From positions 930,001 to 994,000 of the forward strand of contig OZ242168.1 in the NCBI GenBank assembly GCA_965205275.1: a stretch of DNA of 64,000 nt, in the 5' to 3' direction. A program made the translations under genes and the position numbers. Below the pieces are notes generated by a model. The model ran no database searches. It was not told where the DNA came from and saw only the letters and a list, made by a program, of their open reading frames with translations. The DNA comes from WTFY01 sp965205275. Lineage in GTDB: Bacteria > Pseudomonadota > Gammaproteobacteria > UBA4575. This document shows, one piece after another, positions 60,478 through 64,000 of this stretch (positions within the stretch are counted from its first letter, which is position 1; every line of letters starts with the position of its first letter).

Positions 60478-61287
60478 ATGCTTCAATTTTTTGGTTTTCG
60501 CGGAAAACCCAGACACTTTGCCTATAAAATCCATGATGTCGATTTAGGCAATACAGTTGTTCATTTTGCCCGATGGCTACACCCACACCGCAATGAGGCA
60601 AAAAAAACAATTACAACTCAAATGCTGGATGCGTACCGAGAAATTCTAAAGGAAGGGGATTTCTGCATCGACATAGGTGCGCACACAGGAGACTCAACAC
60701 TACCCATGGCTTTGGCCGTAGGCAATTCCGGCTGCACCCTGGCACTTGAACCCAATCCGTTTGTTTATCATGTTCTGGGAAAAAACACTCGAGCAAACAA
60801 GCATGCCGTCAACATAAAAACCATGATGGCCGCGGCAGCCCCTGCTGAAGGGTTCATGGAATTCGAGTATTCTGATGCCGGCTTTTGTAACGGCGGTCGC
60901 CACGAAGGAATTCCTGCCATCAAACATGGGCACCCCTTCAAGTTGGAGGTGTTTTGTGTGGACCTCGAAAAGGAACTGCGCGAAGATTATTCCGAGCTGT
61001 TGGCAAGATTGAAATTCATCAAGGTAGATGCAGAAGGCTACGATCTGTATGTTCTGAAATCAATGCGCGACATTATCAGAACTTACAAACCGATTATTAA
61101 GGCAGAAGTTTTCAAAAAAACTGACAGCAGATACCGCAAAGAGCTACTATCCTTTTTTCTAGACCTCGGCTACATTGTGTACAAGATAATAGAAGAGCCG
61201 ATTGGTGCAGGACCTCCTTTGACTGAAAAAAATCTTAATGAGTGGCAACACTACGATATTTTATGCAGGCCTGACGGATCAATATAG
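60478..61287 (+). CDS. FkbM-family methyltransferase
   Basis: A 269-residue SAM-dependent methyltransferase. Motif I is FCIDIGAHTGDSTLPMALAVG, the acidic loop ALEPNPFVYHVL, and the FkbM end motif LKFIKVDAEGYDLYVLKSM. Relatives O-methylate sugars of capsule, LPS or other glycans. The start is uncertain: the ATG at 60478 has no near ribosome site, while a GGAG lies 24 nt upstream and an in-frame upstream ATG exists at 60376. It heads a plus-strand group with the kinase gene 87 nt downstream. Confidence 0.85.
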   Translation: MLQFFGFRGKPRHFAYKIHDVDLGNTVVHFARWLHPHRNEAKKTITTQMLDAYREILKEGDFCIDIGAHTGDSTLPMALAVGNSGCTLALEPNPFVYHVLGKNTRANKHAVNIKTMMAAAAPAEGFMEFEYSDAGFCNGGRHEGIPAIKHGHPFKLEVFCVDLEKELREDYSELLARLKFIKVDAEGYDLYVLKSMRDIIRTYKPIIKAEVFKKTDSRYRKELLSFFLDLGYIVYKIIEEPIGAGPPLTEKNLNEWQHYDILCRPDGSI

Positions 61288-61374
61288 CGACTGTATTGAT
61301 TTATCCTGAACCTGGAACAGGTTTACAAGCCTGCAGCCAATAATACAGAAGAATCACTTTCCGAACGACCGAAG

Positions 61375-62283
61375 ATGCTACACCATCACAGCCGCGTACG
61401 GGCGCTGCACAAAGGCAGATACAAACATGGGCAATACACGATTGCCGCAGATTCCGAATGTGCGGATTTCTTGACTGGATGGATTACCTCAGGCGATTTC
61501 ATCGCCTATGAAGATGAGAAATTTCGTCTGCACCAGGCACAAGGGCGACCGCGTAACATCCTGTATAGTTTTCGCCTGCCCGGAATGCACCAGGCAACAG
61601 TCATGAAAGTCTCGCACATCAGCCCCCGGTATCGGTTGTCCAGAAAAATAGACCTGTTTTTAACGAGCTTGTACAAGGATTACTGCAAAATCAGTTTTTA
61701 CGGCGCGGTGGCACTGCATGACCACAACCTCCCCGTCGCCAGACCGGTTGCCTTCTGGACCTCCAAGCAAGGCTTTTTCAACAAAAAAAGTTACTTCCTA
61801 TGCAGCAGGCTGCCCGGCGAACAATCCGTAAAACAAATGTTGCAATCACTACCGGAAAACGACCTCAGTTGCGACTTCCATGCCATGGCTGAAAAACTGG
61901 TCACAATCATAAAAGGCGTTCATGCCGCCAGCCTGCGCCACGGCGACTTGCATACCGGCAATATCTACATGCATACCCCCAAACCTGTAGTCGACAGGCA
62001 GGCAAAAAAATTATCAGATTCTGATTTTTTTCTGGTGGATTACGACAATTGCTCAAAAACCAGAATAAAGATCCCGTGGGTGAAAAAAATTTACGACTTG
62101 AAAGATTTGAGCCGTCTGGTTATTCCAACCGTCCGCGACGAGGAATTGCTGGAAATGTATTTCAACACCCTCCCCTCCCCTCAATCGCTAAGAATTTTCA
62201 GATTCTGGAAAAATGGCGGTATCAACCTGCGCAGGCAACTGGGCCTTCCTCCCAAAAAAGAAAACAGACACCTTGCACATTAA
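61375..62283 (+). CDS. lipopolysaccharide kinase (Kdo/WaaP) family protein
   Basis: A 302-residue small kinase. The catalytic loop is LRHGDLHTGNIYM, the metal-binding Asp is in FFLVDYDNCSKTR, and a probable ATP-binding segment is near QATVMKVSHISPRYRLSRK with the Lys. Relatives phosphorylate Kdo or heptose in the LPS core, on the inner face of the inner membrane. It sits between the FkbM gene and a polysaccharide gene, which supports a surface-glycan role. The exact sugar is unknown. Confidence 0.8.
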   Translation: MLHHHSRVRALHKGRYKHGQYTIAADSECADFLTGWITSGDFIAYEDEKFRLHQAQGRPRNILYSFRLPGMHQATVMKVSHISPRYRLSRKIDLFLTSLYKDYCKISFYGAVALHDHNLPVARPVAFWTSKQGFFNKKSYFLCSRLPGEQSVKQMLQSLPENDLSCDFHAMAEKLVTIIKGVHAASLRHGDLHTGNIYMHTPKPVVDRQAKKLSDSDFFLVDYDNCSKTRIKIPWVKKIYDLKDLSRLVIPTVRDEELLEMYFNTLPSPQSLRIFRFWKNGGINLRRQLGLPPKKENRHLAH

Positions 62284-62307
62284 TTTACTGTCCCGGGAAG
62301 CTGATAT

Positions 62308-63624
62308 ATGACCGATAAGAAGAATATCCTACTCTGGAAATTCGCAGATGATTATATGCGTGGCTTGAAAGACCACCTTGCTAATGACCTGGAAATCAAG
62401 GTCTGGATTGACAAGAAAAAGTTTAAAGTCCCCACGCATCATATGGACGATTTGTACAAGCAATTGCGGTTTTCCGGACATAGCCCGCGGCTGAAAATGG
62501 ATTACCAGCATCAGGAGGCGTTTGTAGAAATCTACAAGAAGATCATGGCACACACCAACGTCTTCATGTACATGTACAGCCGGTACCCTGCACTCAACGG
62601 AGAACATAATTTCATCGACATGATGGATGCAATGCACATCTACACGCACCTGTTTATTGATATTCTGAAAACCAACTATATTGAGTATGTGTTCATGAGC
62701 AGAGTGCCGCATCGGGGTCCCGACTTGATTCTTTACCTGGTAGCCAAAGCGCTGAATATCAAGGTTTTCATGTTTCATCAATCAATAATACAGGGTAAGG
62801 CATTTCTGGCTACCGACATGAGCGAAGTTGGTTCGATCGAAAGTAAAAGCACGGATATACATCCCGAAAAGATCCAGAAAAAGCACCGAAACGCGCCTTA
62901 TTTGATCAAGGTCAGGCGCAGGACCAACCTATACGTCAAGGCCTTTCTTTTTTTGTTCAGATTCGATCTGGACCGGCTGCTGTATCAAATCATGAATGCC
63001 CGAAAAAACAGGGAATTCCAACGCAACCACACGTGTGCTCTTTCAAGCTCGTTGCCCCAGGGGAAATTCGTTTACTTTGCTTTACATTTGCAGCCTGAAT
63101 TAACCACCGTCAGTTGGGGCGGTGTTTTTGTAGACCAAATTCTGGCAATTGAACATCTACGGTCACTGCTTCCAGACGATTGGAGTATCGTAGTCAAGGA
63201 AAACCCGTGGCAGACGTTTCACTCTCGTGGTCCCCTGTTCTTTGTGAGGCTTGGGAAAATCCCGGGTGTGTTCTACGTTGGGAAAAAGACTGACACATTT
63301 GAATTGATTCAGAAAGCTGAATTCGTTTCTACAGTAACTGGAACGGTCGGCACAGAGGCCTTGAGATTTGGCAAAAGGGTACTTATTTTCGGTAGCGCAC
63401 CTTACAGAGAGTTCCCTGGTGTCATTCGCTACGCTGATCACCTGACGCTTGACGACATCCTGTCTGTAAAATTTTCTCACGAAGAGATCGAATTAGCCCA
63501 TGCTAAGCTAAAAAGCAACATGGTGGATGCTGCAATTTTCCCTGAAAATGCTCTAGTGGAAAATTTTTCCGCAGAAGAAAACTTTCAAAACCTTGCAGAA
63601 ATCATTAATAAAGCCACCAGGTAG
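62308..63624 (+). CDS. capsular polysaccharide biosynthesis-like protein
   Basis: A 438-residue protein without signal or clear membrane segments. The C-terminal half has a GT-B-like pattern: FVYFALHLQPELTTVSWGG, WSIVVKENPWQTFHSRG, and SVTGTVGTEALRFGKRVLIFG, which resembles the nucleotide/sugar site of KpsC/KpsS-type and capsule-synthesis proteins. The N-terminal half (LLWKFADDYMRGLKDHL, YSRYPALNGEHNF) is not recognised. It follows the kinase gene by 24 nt and is likely co-transcribed. Activity unproven. Confidence 0.65.
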   Translation: MTDKKNILLWKFADDYMRGLKDHLANDLEIKVWIDKKKFKVPTHHMDDLYKQLRFSGHSPRLKMDYQHQEAFVEIYKKIMAHTNVFMYMYSRYPALNGEHNFIDMMDAMHIYTHLFIDILKTNYIEYVFMSRVPHRGPDLILYLVAKALNIKVFMFHQSIIQGKAFLATDMSEVGSIESKSTDIHPEKIQKKHRNAPYLIKVRRRTNLYVKAFLFLFRFDLDRLLYQIMNARKNREFQRNHTCALSSSLPQGKFVYFALHLQPELTTVSWGGVFVDQILAIEHLRSLLPDDWSIVVKENPWQTFHSRGPLFFVRLGKIPGVFYVGKKTDTFELIQKAEFVSTVTGTVGTEALRFGKRVLIFGSAPYREFPGVIRYADHLTLDDILSVKFSHEEIELAHAKLKSNMVDAAIFPENALVENFSAEENFQNLAEIINKATR

Positions 63625-63803
63625 GTCCATAAGCATTTGACTTGTAAAATGCATAGGAATGCATTTACTTTTGGCCCGTCCACCCTATACCGCGCTTTAG
63701 ACCATATTGTAGAAAACACCTCGAGTACTCAGCCATCCTCACAGGGATACTGAAACCCATCAACGGCATATACCGGTAAGGCATGAACAACTATATTTAA
63801 CCA

Positions 63804-63998
63804 TCAGGCGATAGAAAAGAAATTCAAGAAGGATTGGGCTTCGCGTATGAAATTGTCAATTGGTTTTCTGATTGTCCGGTAATGAGACCCAACTTCTGCA
63901 TTATTCCAGTGATAGACAGTTGTAAGAAGGCCATAAAGATACCTGTAATCAATTAATATTTCTGAATACTGTTCAAGAGATATTTTTGAATTATTACC
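63804..63998 (-). CDS. C-terminal end of unknown gene (cut by window edge)
   Basis: An open frame of 64 codons runs in from the right edge on the minus strand to a TGA at 63804-63806. Its sequence includes SLEQYSEILIDYRYLYGLL and ends IREAQSFLNFFSIA. Residue use is protein-like (many Tyr, Leu, Ile), but no family is recognised. A chance open frame of this length is possible. Confidence 0.45.
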   Translation of the reverse strand, partial: GNNSKISLEQYSEILIDYRYLYGLLTTVYHWNNAEVGSHYRTIRKPIDNFIREAQSFLNFFSIA

Positions 63999-64000
63999 AA

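Noticed and set aside
1..64000. CRISPR arrays or rRNA genes
   Set aside because: No regularly spaced repeats and no rRNA-like sequence were seen.

Overview
The window reads as a chromosomal segment of a gammaproteobacterium. The evidence is gene content and order: a complete ybgC-tolQRAB-pal-cpoB block beside ruvCAB and yebC, RNase G next to a YhdP-type AsmA-like protein and tldD/pmbA, the Hda replication regulator, an LptE lipoprotein after leuS, a NudB-type Nudix enzyme, and the miaB-phoH-ybeY-corC-lnt series. No 16S rRNA or other species marker is present, so I do not go below class level.

Region 1 (1 to about 18.4 kb) is accessory and by eye AT-richer. It opens with the 5' end of an aliphatic amidase gene (amiE, minus strand). 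An intact IS427-group IS5 element follows, then two small hypothetical genes. Next comes a minus-strand cluster (10457 down to 2809) coding for three divergent tubulin/FtsZ-superfamily paralogues (called A, B and C here), an unknown 108-residue protein, a CobW-type metal GTPase, the small cobalt-transport subunit CbtB, a Prx5-type peroxiredoxin and a thioredoxin-like [2Fe-2S] ferredoxin. Two tandem dyad repeats lie upstream of the cluster. An internally deleted IS1595-type element separates it from a plus-strand urtABCDE operon (urea or short-amide ABC transporter). A 90-codon orphan gene with a Fur-box-like site, a relic of an IS end and tRNA-Lys(UUU) close the region.

Region 2 (18.4 to 59.8 kb) is core. 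From the tRNA it holds queC, queE, the Tol-Pal genes, ruvBAC, yebC, a lipase-like hydrolase, nudB, aspS, an FmdB-like zinc ribbon, acyP, arsC, hda, a CDP-alcohol phosphatidyltransferase, purM, purN, a DUF3108 protein, pmbA, tldD, a nitrilase-family gene with a frameshift, yhdP, rng, nadD, proA, holA, a hydroxyacid dehydrogenase, lptE, leuS, manC, lnt, corC, ybeY, phoH and miaB. The usual rsfS-rlmH and maf genes are absent between nadD and rng.

Region 3 (59.8 to 64 kb) is again AT-richer. It has an IS3 transposase relic, then three plus-strand surface-polysaccharide genes (FkbM-type methyltransferase, Kdo/WaaP-type kinase, capsule-export-like or glycosyltransferase-like protein), and the C-terminal end of an unknown minus-strand gene at the right edge.

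The most unusual content is the tubulin-like cluster. Paralogues B and C share a 39-residue block and a 27-residue Cys/Trp-rich C-terminal block that are identical in protein although, where I compared it, the DNA differs at about one base in five. Paralogue A lacks both. Their linkage to cobalt handling, redox proteins, an amidase and an amide/urea importer suggests a metal-dependent nitrogen-compound system with a cytoskeletal or scaffold element. This is inference. No nitrile hydratase, urease or CbtA is visible in the window.
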